Below are positions 47,398-58,305 of a stretch of 64,000 nt of DNA, one piece after another. Source of the DNA: Cryptomeria japonica (taxonomy: Eukaryota; Streptophyta; Pinopsida; Cupressales; Cupressaceae); assembly GCF_030272615.1 (NCBI RefSeq), contig NC_081414.1, positions 337,206,002-337,270,001 on the forward strand, read 5' to 3'. How positions within the stretch are numbered: the first letter of the stretch is position 1; every line of letters begins with the position of its first letter. Made by a program: the position numbers and the translations under genes. The notes beneath the pieces are model-generated. The model saw nothing but the letters and a program-made list of their open reading frames with translations. It was not told the origin of the DNA and did no database searches.

Positions 47398-49671
47398 CTA
47401 CGTGTCTCCCTCATCGTCTGGAGGAGGTGGTGGTGGCTATTGTATAGGGGCATCATCTTGTCTAGGTTCCCTAGCTCCCTTTTATCAAGCCATGTATTGA
47501 GAATAAGGTACTACTTGCCTATCTGATGGGACCACCACACTATAGGCTTCTACGTAGTATGCCACCCTGCTCGTCTGGTGTACAACCTCACATTGGAGGT
47601 TGTCCTACTCTTCCCTCATGCTCTAGAGCTACATACCACACTCGGTGATCCGTCGATCACACTTTGTGATCTATGCCTCCACAACTGCCAGTTGTGTCTG
47701 CAGACCACAAACTCTACCCCTAAAGGCATGAATAATGTCTGCTGGAGTCTGACCCCCTACTCCTCCCTCCTCACCACCACCAACCTGCTCCTCTCTCTTT
47801 TGTCGTACCTATCTAGGAGTGTCATCATCGCCAGGGCCTACTGCCTCACCCATCTCAACATCCCCTACAGCCACTCCTCCCTTATCACCACCTGCATCCC
47901 CACCAACTACTCCTAAAGACCCTCCATCTCTTTGCCTACACTATCATCTTGTGATGGGTGCTCTACTACTGCTCGCATTGGATCTCCCCCTACCCTCCTA
48001 GGTGTTGCCTCTCTCTGAGCGCATGCTAGCACATCGTCACCCTCATCTATCTGAGGTACATTCTCTCTCGGGTCTGTAAATCATGGGAATGGATGTCTCT
48101 AAAACCAATCTCTAAATTGGGGAATTACCCTCGCATCTGCAACATCCTCTAAGTACTCCCATCTCTAAGACTATAACCCTACCAACTCCTACATAGAGAG
48201 GGCATATGATAGTCTAGCCCCCATCCTCACCTCTCCTCATCACCAAATCGTGTGTATGCAGAAACTCCTGTGAGATACTCTATGGCCTCCCATACTGTCT
48301 CAAAACTCTACTCACCACAAACCACTTAATGATCACATATGATCTACCAACAAGTGGCCGTGTCATAAACATATCTCTTCGCTACCTCCTCCAATCATCC
48401 CACACCTCTAGACCCATGTATGGTCTCCAGAATATTGGTATTAGGTCATCCAACTCACATCTCCAGTAGTCGGTCTTCCCCAGGTGGGGTTGTGTGATAT
48501 ATCCTACATATCTATATACAATTGGTTGACCCTCCTATCACGCATCATCCACAATCATCCTACAAATTGGTATGTTCTCCCAGGCCTAAATCTATAAAAC
48601 CAATACACTGGTGGCCATACTCTTCACCCCTATATAGGCAATCTCATGCATCTCATGGTACCTATGAGCTAGTAAACATGATCCCCAACCTAATCTCACA
48701 AGATGAGTTAGTAATCTCTCTAACATCCTACCCCATCCACACAAAAATCCCTGTTGTCCTCTATTCGGCATCACAAAGAAGCCTATAATACCAGCCAATA
48801 CATAAGCAAGGGGGAATTGTGCTCCATATCTAATCATCAAATCGTCCTAGGTGATAGAACGATCCATGATATTGTCATCATGAAATATACGTCGAAGTGC
48901 CTCAATACCCTATCGTGGAGCAACATCATAATCCACCTTATCCCCAACAAATGGAATCTTCAAAATCATGTGTATGTCCTCAGGAGTGATAGTCATCTCC
49001 CCAGTCGGTAGGTGGAATGTGTTATGCTCACTTTGGAATCGCTCAACTAAAGCTGTGAGTAATCTGTGATTCACATGGATATTGGGCATCTCTAATAAGT
49101 ATCTGAATCCACATAACCCAATGTGACCCCTTTGTACATCTAAACTAAATGTCTGGAAAGTGAACCTGCAAAATTGAACAAAAAATCATTAGTACATGAT
49201 CAACTTTGAGATAAGAATGTGTCAAAAATGCTAAAGAATCCAAATTTACAACAATGAAAATCAAAATATGACGATTGGACCTTCAAAAATAGTCGTTATT
49301 TCCCATACGAGTTAAAATAAACTCGTACAACAAAAGATCATGAGTAGTATGATTAAACAATCTCATATGAGCTACCATGCCATATCAAACGACAAAATGG
49401 TCTATGATGAACAAACTCATACGATTTACCGGTATATACCATACGAGAAAAGAATAATTACCAGATAATCGTGCGATAAACCTTGGCTGACCACGATGAT
49501 ATGACTAGGCATGAACTAAAATGAAGTAAAGAATGAAAAATTCAACAAAAAATTCCCAAAATCTGAAATTAAAGAGGCTTGAGATCGATCACTTACTGTT
49601 GATGGATAGTTTTGAGGTCAGTTATGGCATCTCTTGCACTCGAATAAGTGATCTAGAACTGGAATTGGCAT
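47398..49671 (-). pseudogene. antisense plant-mobile-domain (PMD, aminotransferase-like) gene inside the Tat element, two exons, broken
   Basis: On the minus strand, exon 1 (49671-49597) starts MPIPVLDHLFECKRC. The donor GTAAGT at 49596 and acceptor TTGCAG at 49166 bound a 431-bp intron in phase 0. Exon 2 gives the PMD signature: NTFHLPTGEMTITPEDIHMI, RYGAQFPLAYVLAGIIGFFV, FLCGWGRMLERLLTHLVRLG, ISICR-like text and FWRPYMGLEVWDDWRR. The C-terminal part is coiled-coil-like and ends in poly-Pro (PPPPPPDDEGDT) at a TAG at 47398. Many in-frame stops are TAG or TGA. PMD proteins are plant proteins linked to transposons and to silencing (MAIN/MAIL type). Extra ORFs, sometimes antisense, are known in Tat elements. 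A role in countering host silencing would be speculation. Confidence 0.78.
49166..49596 (-). other. intron of the antisense PMD gene
   Basis: GTAAGTGATC at the 5' end (49596) and TTTTGTTCAATTTTGCAG at the 3' end (49166) are good plant splice sites. The intron contains three CATACGA words, the motif also found in the element's 5' leader. Confidence 0.65.
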
Positions 49672-49746
49672 TTTGCTTTAGAGAAGGTTTTTGAAATTTT
49701 AAACTTTGAGAGGTAAAAATGAATTGAAAATGACACCTTCAACCCC

Positions 49747-49753
49747 TTATATA
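49747..49753 (-). promoter_or_regulatory. TATA box of the antisense PMD gene
   Basis: The minus strand reads GCCTATATAAGGGG, a strong plant TATA context, 76 bases before the exon 1 ATG. A transcription start about 30 bases downstream would leave a leader of roughly 45 bases. Confidence 0.6.
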
Positions 49754-49934
49754 GGCAAAACCCTAATTTTCAAACTTGCATCGATTAACACCAAATTTGT
49801 ACTGTTAGCTAAATCGACCGTCCTGAGTCCATTTTTGGGATCGAAATCAAAATCTAACATCAATTTTCTGGTCAAATTCTCACAATGTTTACCACTTGGC
49901 ACTTTCATCTTCAGGTCAATTTTTCTTAATCTTA

Positions 49935-50509
49935 ATCTCAAAATCAACTCAATCTTAATCTCCTTTGAAACTGAATCAAAGCATCCAATCATTTCAATTC
50001 ACTTGGATTGTGCTTTCTCTTGAGGAATCTCAACCGCTCATCATTAAGCAATCTTGACCATTGGTCTTTCTTTGGATTCTCTATAAATTCAGCCTTTCAT
50101 CTCTCAATCAAGGCACCCTAGAGATTTATTGTTATTATGTTGTTTTTGCTCTAGAGACATTGAGAATATTGTTCTTTGAGATTATTGCATCTTATCTTTC
50201 TTGCATATTAGTTTAATCATGTTTGCTTGATTATAATCATATAGCTTGATAATCATTTCTTAATCCTGCATCCATCTAGCTTGATTTTATGCTCATATAG
50301 ATTAAATCCTTTATCTTGGTGTAGTCTAGTCACTAGTATTGCTTAGACAAATCTTAGAGAAAGTCTATACTCACATCTTTTAGGAGGCAATAAGTTGATT
50401 TGTTATGGTTTTTACATTCATTGATTATATCTATCTAACCATGCATGCAATAATTTATTGAAGTGTTTGTGTCTTATAGATTACAAGATTACCATTTTTC
50501 ACACACACA
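49935..50509 (+). repeat. 3' LTR of the Tat element, missing its first 616 bp
   Basis: Similarity to the 5' LTR starts at ATCTCAAAATCAACTC and runs to the shared end TTTTTCACACACACA, followed by CTTAC. The LTR start and the polypurine tract are gone. The junction sits about 180 bp upstream of the antisense TATA box. Differences from the 5' LTR are frequent (roughly one in 12-15 bases by eye), so the insertion is old. A TATA box CTATAAAT is at 50081. Confidence 0.85.
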
Positions 50510-50514
50510 CTTAC
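50510..50514 (+). repeat. target-site duplication CTTAC, 3' copy
   Basis: Same pentamer as 34777-34781, directly after the LTR end. Confidence 0.8.
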
Positions 50515-52100
50515 CACCTGGATTTCTCTTTCTCCCTATTCCACCCTAATTCTACTTTGGAGCCTCATTTCCTATGATCCGAGTCACCATCTTTCCTCCC
50601 TTTCTATTATCTAGGTATTTGTATGAATTTACCATTTGGATTTGATCATGAAAATATTTGATCCTTACCCATACTCTTCTAGGGTTTTTAGAATATCTAT
50701 GAAGGATTGTTTTCTCCTTTTGAGAATAATTGCTCATAAATTTTGAATATTCTCTCTATACTCGACGAAGATTAATTAGAACATAATCTATTTATTCCGG
50801 TGTCTCCTCATACTATACTTTTTTACAACAAAATAAATATTTTAATCCATATATACTTGTTTATAGGCCCCCAATCACTAATTTTATCGCTTAATAAAAT
50901 ATTTTATCCCCTTCAACTCTTTTTCATCCAATCTCTCTGTTTCTTTTAACCTATTTTTCTTCTATTGCTTCTTTTCTCTCATCTAACATATTTTATTTTC
51001 CCAATTTCTTCTTTTGAGATCTCATGCACACATTTTGTATATGGTTCATCTCTCAAGAAGACATAATCCATCTATTTTATTTTTACCATTTTTGATTGAC
51101 TCAATCATCACTCGCATTTTATCCTAAAAGGTACTCGATTTTTTTTTTGTTTGAAATGATATCGTTTTTGTAAAACCACAACACCACCTATAATATATGA
51201 AAAATATAGCCACCTAAAATCATAACTCAATAATTATGTTATCATGAATTCAATTCACATAGAATAAATGTATTTTATTTTACTAATTATTTTTATTTCA
51301 TTCTTAATATTAAAAAAATATTTTGATTAATTAGTTAGTTAATTGAATGAATTTTCAATAATAAGTCAATAAACTAAGAATATGGAATTATTTATTTATT
51401 TTTTAATTAAATTAAATAAATAATTCAATAAAATATTTATTGAAGCCCATCATAGACATTCTAAAATGTTAAATAAATAAAATCTATTTATTTAATCCCA
51501 CATTCTTTTCTCACATCATTATGAAAGAAAAACCAATTAAATAATCTAATTACGCACTTGGATAAGTCAAAGAATGATTAATTTAATTAATGTTGTCTAT
51601 TTTACTAAAATGCATTGTGTAAAGGAGGGTTTTAACATTGTTTTCTCACATCCATCTCCTTTTCCCAAAAATCATCTAATACAATCATATCCATTCATTT
51701 CCACAAAGATCTATACTCTTGTTTTGCTTATGGCTCTCACACGTGTAAGTTTTTTCATTTGTAGGATCATATATCTAGATATAATTCTCACACATGGGTG
51801 TAAATCAATTACATGTCGCAATCATACATCCCCATAAACATTTAGATGCTCAATATTATTTTAAATTAAACACAAAATGAAGATTGAATTTTTTAAAAAT
51901 TGAATAGAGAAAAGGTGTAAGAACTTATAATCTCCACCCTTCATTCAAATTTGAATAATCTTTAGCACCCATAATTCTTTTATTTTTGTCCTATTCAAAT
52001 GTATCAATTGCAAAATACCACTTGAAAACCTCCTCTTTCTAAATCTCTCTTTCAAATCCAATTTTATTCATTAATCATCTTTCTCAAAAATCTTTAAATG
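50515..52100. other. gene-free AT-rich stretch
   Basis: No recognisable gene or transposon. The first part continues the pre-insertion sequence of 34601-34776. Confidence 0.55.
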
Positions 52101-52412
52101 GACCCTAATATAGAGTAATTGATAGGGCAAACCTTGAATGGAGAGTCTATCATGGTGGTTTGAAAAGCAATCCACATACAATTTTTCAAACACGTGTTGA
52201 AATGGAACCAAACAGTACGTATACAACAAGGAATTATGAGCGAGAGAAATTTATAGACCCTAATATAGAGTAATTGATAGGGCAAACCTTGAACGGAGAG
52301 TCTATCATGTTGGTTTGAAAAGCAATCCACATACAATTTTTCAAACACATTTGTTGAAATGAAACCAAACAGTACGTATACAACAAGGAATTATGAGCGG
52401 GAGAAATTTTTT
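52101..52412. repeat. 155-bp tandem duplication upstream of the dioxygenase gene
   Basis: GACCCTAATATAGAGTAATT starts at 52101 and at 52256. The two units are about 95% alike. One difference changes CACGTG (a G-box core, near 52192) in the first unit to CACATTTG in the second. It lies 560-875 bp before the dioxygenase start codon. Confidence 0.88.
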
Positions 52413-52495
52413 TCTCAAAACCTTTTATACAACCCTTTTGATGTAAACTAGAATTCAATTTAATTGATTGAATCCTTGCTTTGTTCCAGCTATTT

Positions 52496-52555
52496 GCTAT
52501 GTAGACGCTGATTGGGACGCATTTTGCTATGTAGACGCTAATTGGGACGCATTTT
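52496..52555. repeat. 30-bp tandem duplication
   Basis: GCTATGTAGACGCTGATTGG starts at 52496 and (one change) at 52526. A weaker third relative (GTGTGGACGCTGATTAAG) follows near 52573. Confidence 0.85.
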
Positions 52556-52975
52556 ATGTTCCACAACTTGCTTGTGTGGACGCTGATTAAGAGCTCATTT
52601 GTGTTCCACAACTTTCTTTTGTAGATAAGAATTGGGACTCCTTGTTTTTCCACCTTCTGACTTGTCCCGCATACATACGCCTCTCATTTTTCGCTGATCG
52701 GTATTTGGTGTTCAGGTATCCTGACTGCATCCGTCTCTGACTTTGTTCTTTTACTTATACGTGTCCATGGCATTTCTGGCCATTCATACTTGTCCTGCAT
52801 GCATTATAACCAATCTTCTTTCTCGGCGAAAAGAATTATTCAAAGCGAATGCTCTGGTCGCCCATCAAACTACAAATGTCCTCCAAATCTCTCTTCTCCT
52901 TGTGGTCATCTTCCCCATTCTTCCCTTTTCTGTTTATTAAGGGCAAGCTTCCAAAGTAGTGATTCTTCTCTAATC

Positions 52976-54058
52976 ATGCCTTCCGTAGTAGTGACAGACG
53001 AATACATGAAATCCGAACAAGTGCCTGTTATTGATCTTTCTTCATTGAAGAACGGCCATGAAGCAGAAAGCGCGACGTTGGCTAAATTGAAACAGGCTTG
53101 CCAAGAGTGGGGATGTTTTCTGGTGGTGAATCACGGAATAGAGGAGAACGTTATCACCCAAATGGATTCAGCCACCAGAGAGACGTTTAAAGTTTCCAAA
53201 GAAAACAAAGAGAAAATTCAAGGAGAATTCGGATACATTCCCTCCATGGCTGCCCTGCCCTTCTTAGAGATTCTCCCTGTCAATGGGGCCCCCGATCCCG
53301 ACGCAATCCAAAAGTTTGCCCAAGAGCTGTGGCCTCAAGGAAACCCTAAAATCTGGTATTTACTTTCTGTAAATTTTACTTTTGTTTATCATCATTCCTA
53401 TGTTCTAACATCTAACAATGGATTGATATGCTTTATTTTTTATAGCAAAGTCATAGAGGCATACTCTTCCCGGGTTGAGGAGCTCACAAACGATATCATA
53501 ACAGCAATATTCAAGAGCTTTGGGGTAAGCAAGTATTACAAATCTCAGTTTTGGGGACTTCTTCGCATGAATCACTGTGACGTGCGGGGAGAGGCAAGAG
53601 GAGGATTGGGTCCCCATACAGACCATAATCTGATTACTGTGATGTACCAAGATAATACTGGTGGACTTGAGCTGAAGACCAAAGCAGGCAATTGGGTAGA
53701 AGTGAAGCCTGTACCCAACTCCTTTGTGGTTTTTACGGGTGACTCGCTCAAGGCCTGGAGTAATGCTCGCATTCACAGCGGAATACACAGAGTGATAGTA
53801 AACAATAAATCTCCTCGGGTTTCGCTGCCATACTTTTTTTTCTTCCAAGATGACGACGTTATAGAGGCGCCTCCTGAGTTTGTGGACGACGAGCATCCTC
53901 GCCTATACTCGCCCTTCAAGTATGGAGAGTACAAATCCTACTGCAAGGCAATTAAGACTTCGAGATGCGAACACAAAGAGTTCTTTGAAAGAGAGAGTGA
54001 TGAAGCATTTCTTGAAAACTTTCTTGCTGCTTCATCTGTTTGCGCCTGCAATCATTGA
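52976..54058 (+). CDS. 2-oxoglutarate/Fe(II)-dependent dioxygenase, DAO/AOP-like, two exons
   Basis: The only intact host gene. Exon 1 is 52976-53355 and exon 2 is 53446-54058, giving 330 aa, a normal length. It starts MPSVVVTDEYMKSEQVPVID. The DIOX_N part (residues 16-125) has WGCFLVVNHGI. The jelly-roll core has the iron ligands H184, D186 (PHTDHN) and H241 (IHRV), and the 2-oxoglutarate anchor R251-V-S253. The features LEL.TKAGNWVEVKPVPNSF, AWSNARIHS and DDDVIEAPPEFVDDEHPRLY resemble the DAO (auxin oxidation) and AOP branches of plant dioxygenases. Such soluble enzymes hydroxylate or oxidise hormones or specialised metabolites; the substrate is unknown. An in-frame ATG at 52790 would add 62 residues unlike the family, so I chose 52976. 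Confidence 0.92.
   Translation: MPSVVVTDEYMKSEQVPVIDLSSLKNGHEAESATLAKLKQACQEWGCFLVVNHGIEENVITQMDSATRETFKVSKENKEKIQGEFGYIPSMAALPFLEILPVNGAPDPDAIQKFAQELWPQGNPKIWYLLSVNFTFVYHHSYVLTSNNGLICFIFYSKVIEAYSSRVEELTNDIITAIFKSFGVSKYYKSQFWGLLRMNHCDVRGEARGGLGPHTDHNLITVMYQDNTGGLELKTKAGNWVEVKPVPNSFVVFTGDSLKAWSNARIHSGIHRVIVNNKSPRVSLPYFFFFQDDDVIEAPPEFVDDEHPRLYSPFKYGEYKSYCKAIKTSRCEHKEFFERESDEAFLENFLAASSVCACNH
53356..53445 (+). other. intron of the dioxygenase gene (90 bp, 3n, no in-frame stop)
   Basis: The donor after AAAATCTG is GTATTT and the acceptor is TTTTTTATAG. Splicing joins NPKI-C-KVIEAY, which fits the family. Retention would insert 30 residues without a stop. Confidence 0.85.
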
Positions 54059-55602
54059 GACACAAATTCATGGATATCATTGAAGTTTTTATGTTTTTGA
54101 CTACTTTTCCTATAAAATAATTATATGTGTAGAACAACGATCTGTTATTACACAGACTGTTATTCATAATCTATATTCCTGCGTTCAGCTCCCAATTACA
54201 TCGCAAATAATTTTTTAACATGTCAGATAATGATTTTGTTTATTTTAGTTTGAAAACACAATGTTTGACTTTGATCAATGAGTTATTCAAAACCATTAAT
54301 GGTCGACATTTCAATTACGTACAAAGTAGTAAAGTATATGGGAGTATAATAATAAAACTACTTTTGCACTATATATTACAGTTCTTAATTCATGATTGAT
54401 TTATAAAGTTACCGATGCAAATAAAAAAATATTCGAATGTAGACCAGTGGTTCTGGTCCGTTCTACGGGCATGTGTGCATTTTGAGTATTGATTGTATGC
54501 AGGCAAGTTAATGTTTTAATATATAATAGATATAACATCACATTATTTAATTAATATAGAGTTTAAAATGATATATTTAGAGTTAATGTGATATTTTCTT
54601 GAAATAGAATTTATATTGATAGTAGAATTTATTATTTCATAAATTAAATATATAATAGAATTTCTTAAAAAGTTTAAAATGGATAATTGTAAATTTATTA
54701 GCACTTCCATCACCTTGAACAAATATTATCAACAAAGTGTAGTAGTAGTATAATAGTTGTTACAACTAGAAGGAGTTTAAGGAGGCTTTCAATTGTAAAT
54801 TTAGTAGCACATCTTTCACCTTGAACAAATACTATTAAAGAAGTTTAGTAGTAGTATGATAGTTGTTACGACTAAAAAGAGCTTAAGGGGCCTTACATAC
54901 TTAGTAAAGCAAATAGTTAGATAGGTTCACAAAACACATAAATATGTTGTTCGACATATATCATTTGATGACTTAAGTTTGGTTATTGGGAATGATCAAT
55001 CAATGATTGAAAAAGTTATATAAGATATATGCTCTATACTCTATTGTCGACTCAACATGTTGTTAACAATCTCTAAGGAAATTTGAGTTTTTATGGTAAA
55101 CATGTTGAGATGTTGATCCATGAATTATGCCAAGAATAAAAATATTTTTTCCTTCACTTTAGGCTCTACAAAATCGTGGTAGATAACCATATTTGGTATA
55201 CTAGTTAATATGTGCAATATGTTTATGTTGTAATATGTAGTAGATGTAAAAATCATACAATTTGACATGGAATATCAAGATTAAGTAGAGTAACTATTAT
55301 ATTCCTTTTATCATCAACATTTTTATTATGAACGAGCTATCATTAACAAAGAAATATATGATTTGGGAGGACAAATTTAACATACAAACTAACGCCCTTC
55401 AATGAATTACAAAGTACCTTGTTCATTTTATTTTTTATTTTAATAGCGATAATGCTTATCATGGTTTGATCACTTATTAAAAACTTATAATGATAAAACC
55501 AATGTATGTGATCAAACAATTTCAATATTACTTAATCATCTATTATTATACCTATATTTCTTATCATTATCTTTAAAATATTTATATTATCCATTAATTA
55601 AC
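54059..55602. other. gene-free AT-rich stretch downstream of the dioxygenase
   Basis: No gene is seen. TATAAAATAATT near 54111 could serve as the poly(A) signal region of the dioxygenase. It contains the 106-bp duplication listed next. Confidence 0.55.
54686..54897. repeat. 106-bp tandem duplication
   Basis: ATTGTAAATTTATTAGCAC starts at 54686 and, with changes, at 54792. CACCTTGAACAAATA, TAGTAGTAGTAT and AGTTGTTAC are shared landmarks. Confidence 0.82.
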
Positions 55603-55617
55603 AACTAACACCAAATT
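55603..55617 (+). repeat. target-site duplication, 5' copy (element C)
   Basis: AACTAACACCAAATT occurs here and identically at 57852-57866. Confidence 0.9.
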
Positions 55618-57851
55618 TTTTGTTAACATTGGTGCTCCCCTTGGGAAATCAGACCAATCACCTTGTTGAAGTTGTTGTCGCCTTCCATGGTTTATGCCTT
55701 GCTTGACAATCTAATTGCACAAATTTTTGGATTGGAGGAGATTCCAATAACATCATTCAATGTCTTAAGGGGTCCTAATACCCCTCTTGGACCATTCAAA
55801 ATTGGATCAAGGACTCTTTTGACATTATTAAGTCATTTTTTAAGTGCAAAATAACCCTTGTGTTTAAAGAAGGGAATTCAGTGGCAGATTTTTTCACCCA
55901 TGTTGGTGTTAAAAGTGATAAAATGATGATTTGGAGAAAAGGGGATAACCTCCTAGGGAGTTTCACTGATATGATAGCATATCAAATGCTTTATGGTTAG
56001 AGGTCCGAAATTAATGAAACATGATTTGCCCATGATGTCAGATGGTTAATTTGGTTTAAAGGCTCACACCCTTTCTGGGCAATTTGTGTTCCCTTTCTCA
56101 TTCTTTTTTTTTACTATGAGCCATTGACCTAGTTTTATAGCAATTGCTTAGTGTAAAGGCAGCAGTGTGAGTAGAGATAAAAATTGCCAGGAACCCATCA
56201 ATTCTGATGAGGTTAGCAAAAATGCCACCATTTGGAGAATCTTGAACAAAGGTGTAGTCACTCCATATTTAGAGAAGCTCTATGGGTTTGAATCAAAGGT
56301 AAAAAAATATTTGCTAAGAACTAGAAGAATGGGTAGGTCTCTATTTTGGAGCAGAAATGTGACATCACTAAAAACCTTATTGCTCAAGTTACTGGGTTAC
56401 TGATGGATGGAAAGAAGAATTTCAAGAGAAAAAATTATTCAAATGCAATGGTTATAATGTTTCTAAATAAGGAGGGAAAAAGATTGGTTAAGAAGTCAAA
56501 CAATGGTTATGAGATAAAATCCATTAAGAATATTTGGGTGGTGGTCCTAAAGATGTTTATGCAACACTTCTCTTTTGATAGGCATTTTTTCATGATTTAT
56601 GGGCACCACTTTGTCTTTCTCAACCATTTCAGGCATAAGGTCTAAATTTCTTTCCCTTTCTACTATTTGTCTTCTTTGAATGTTAGCATTTTGGATCATA
56701 GAGAGAACCCTAGAAACCCATTCCTTTATGAGGGTTTGATTCTTCTTCTTGTAGAACATTTGAAAACCCTCAATCCCCCTCCCAAAGGTAAAATTAGGAT
56801 TTCCCTTGTTTCATCCAAGGATAATGTGGAGACTGGTAAGGGGGATTCTGGTAGTGATTTTGATGAGGGGGAAGATTGGAGCATAGATGGAGACTTTGAT
56901 ATTGTGTCCTTAAATAGGGAGGGAAAAATCCTTAGGGTAAGCAATAGAAATACTAAGAAAAAGAGGGAATCCCCTACTTCTGTATCTTTTGGTAATGCCT
57001 CTGATGTTTTTTTGTAAAATGAGAGGTTTGATGAGTATTTTCATGTGATTAACCATGAAGGCAAATCTTTTTTCCCCTGTGACTTGGCTAAAGTGTTGCC
57101 TCTCCTCGGTTCTAAGCATGAAAATCTATCTAACTTCTAGGCATTGTGAGAAATTTTTCTATGGACTCTTTCTAGATGAATAAATGGTTTTCTTATTAAA
57201 TTAATCAAATTAATATCAAAATTCATTCCATCCAAAGTAATATGGACAGTATTCAAAATAAGGAAGCTCCTTGGGGTGAGAATGAGGGAAAAAATCTTGT
57301 TTCTTCTTTATAAAAACTTGTTAAGGATGTGGAGATTATGAAAAATGAGTTTGAGGAAAAAAATGTGGGGATGAAAACTATGATGAAGAATATTAATGAT
57401 AATTTGATTACTTTGATGTCCTTTAGCCAAAAGGTGATTAAGGATTATATTGAGAACATCAAGAACCTAGTCCAGACAATTATGAAAAATGTATCAAAGC
57501 TAGAACCAGGTGGTTGATGTGGATGTTGTTGATAAGGGAAAACAAGTGTTTACATAGGGTAGAAAAATACACTCAGAATTGAGGTCATCTCAAGAGGACT
57601 ACTATGGAGAAATCTGAAGACCTCTAGGACATGAAGAATATGGAGCTTAATGTTTCCCAACTATAAGTAGAAGTTTCAATGGTCTTAATAACTTGAACTA
57701 TGTTTGTTTTTCTCTCTGTTTCTTATTTTGTTGGTTGTGCCTAGGTTTTGCTAATGGTTGGGTGCCTATTTCCTAATGGCATTCTATTGGCATAATTTTG
57801 CATTTAAGGTTTTAGGTTCCCTGAAAACTTGTTTGATCCTTAATAGAAAAT
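55618..57851 (+). mobile_element. ORF X retroposon, copy C (2.23 kb, complete, divergent subfamily)
   Basis: Delimited by a 15-bp target duplication. It starts 41 bases before the RNase H landmark shared with copies A and D. RNase H (55655-56000): HLVEVVVAFHGLCLA, GGDSNNIIQCLKGS, SWTIQNWIKDSFDIIKSF, LVFKEGNSVADFFTHVGV. ORF X (from about 56170): RDKNCQEPIN, LEKLYGFESK, KNLIAQVTGLLMDGKKNFKR, HHFVFLNHFRHK, FLYEGLILLLVEHLKTLNPP, then an acidic segment DSGSDFDEGEDWSIDGDFD and a coiled-coil tail near 57330-57510. It ends GTTTGATCCTTAATAGAAAA. It is clearly homologous to copies A and D but much diverged. Confidence 0.83.
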
Positions 57852-57866
57852 AACTAACACCAAATT
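57852..57866 (+). repeat. target-site duplication, 3' copy (element C)
   Basis: Identical to 55603-55617, directly after the element's tail. Confidence 0.9.
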
Positions 57867-57874
57867 AATTTGAA

Positions 57875-58305
57875 ATGAGCTCTAAATGGGAATATGATAG
57901 TGTGAAACCTCCTCTAGATCAAGACAAAAATGAAAATTAGGATCTTGGTACTATGTTAGCCAATAAGAACATCGTCAACAATGTTATAGATATCAAGGAA
58001 GCTTCATCAGTAGTTAGTGTTGTGTTTTAGGTTTGAAAGATAGTTTGGATGCAACAAATATTATGACTTCAAGACATGAAATGATGTTAAATAAGGAGAC
58101 ATCCACTAAACCCTCCAATGGGCCCACTATTGGATCCTAGCCTAGGGTAGGCCCTTGGAAACCCTCAAAATCTTGGAAAAACCTCTTTTATTCCAACAAG
58201 GACTTTTCCCAAGGAGGTGTTCAAATTGTAAGTTTCGACAAAGGAGAAACTATTAAAGTTCAAGATGGAACTCTCATTGGCCAAAATGAAGAACACGTTG
58301 GTTGA
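57875..58305 (+). pseudogene. LINE ORF1 N-terminal fragment, broken
   Basis: ATG 57875 opens MSSKWEYDSVKPPLDQDKNE. After a TAG and a shift near 58030 the text SNGPTIGS, RVGPWKPSKSWKNLFYSNKD and VQIVSFDKGETIKVQDGTLI follows, which resembles the SWKNLF entry of LINE/gag-like DUF4283 proteins. It ends at a TGA near 58303, and nothing LINE-like follows. Copy C inserted about 10 bp before its start codon. Confidence 0.5.

Larger units (their letters stand above)
34782..50509 (+). mobile_element. Ty3/gypsy LTR retrotransposon, Tat lineage, 15.7 kb, with antisense extra gene
   Basis: The layout is 5' LTR, tRNA primer site, 1.9-kb leader, gag, protease, spacer coding region, RT, RNase H, a second RNase H, integrase, 1.8-kb non-coding region, antisense plant-mobile-domain gene, and a truncated 3' LTR. 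The gag sequence, the second RNase H after the first, and an extra ORF between integrase and 3' LTR are hallmarks of the plant Tat lineage. Both ends are marked by CTTAC. Many stops and shifts, together with clear LTR divergence, make it an old copy. It inserted just beyond copy B. Confidence 0.88.

Noticed and set aside
47398-49671. PMD gene as an independent host gene
   Set aside because: It lies between the integrase and LTR of the Tat element, within one CTTAC-flanked insertion, and is degraded like the rest.
52234-52653. Minus-strand open frames over the promoter duplication
   Set aside because: Their repeated text mirrors the 155-bp and 30-bp DNA duplications; no domain is seen.
52790-52975. 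Longer N-terminus for the dioxygenase from ATG 52790
   Set aside because: The extra 62 residues are Cys/Ser-rich and unlike the family, which normally starts close to the VPVIDLS block.
53405-53896. Minus-strand open frame opposite the dioxygenase
   Set aside because: It is a shadow of the well supported plus-strand gene.
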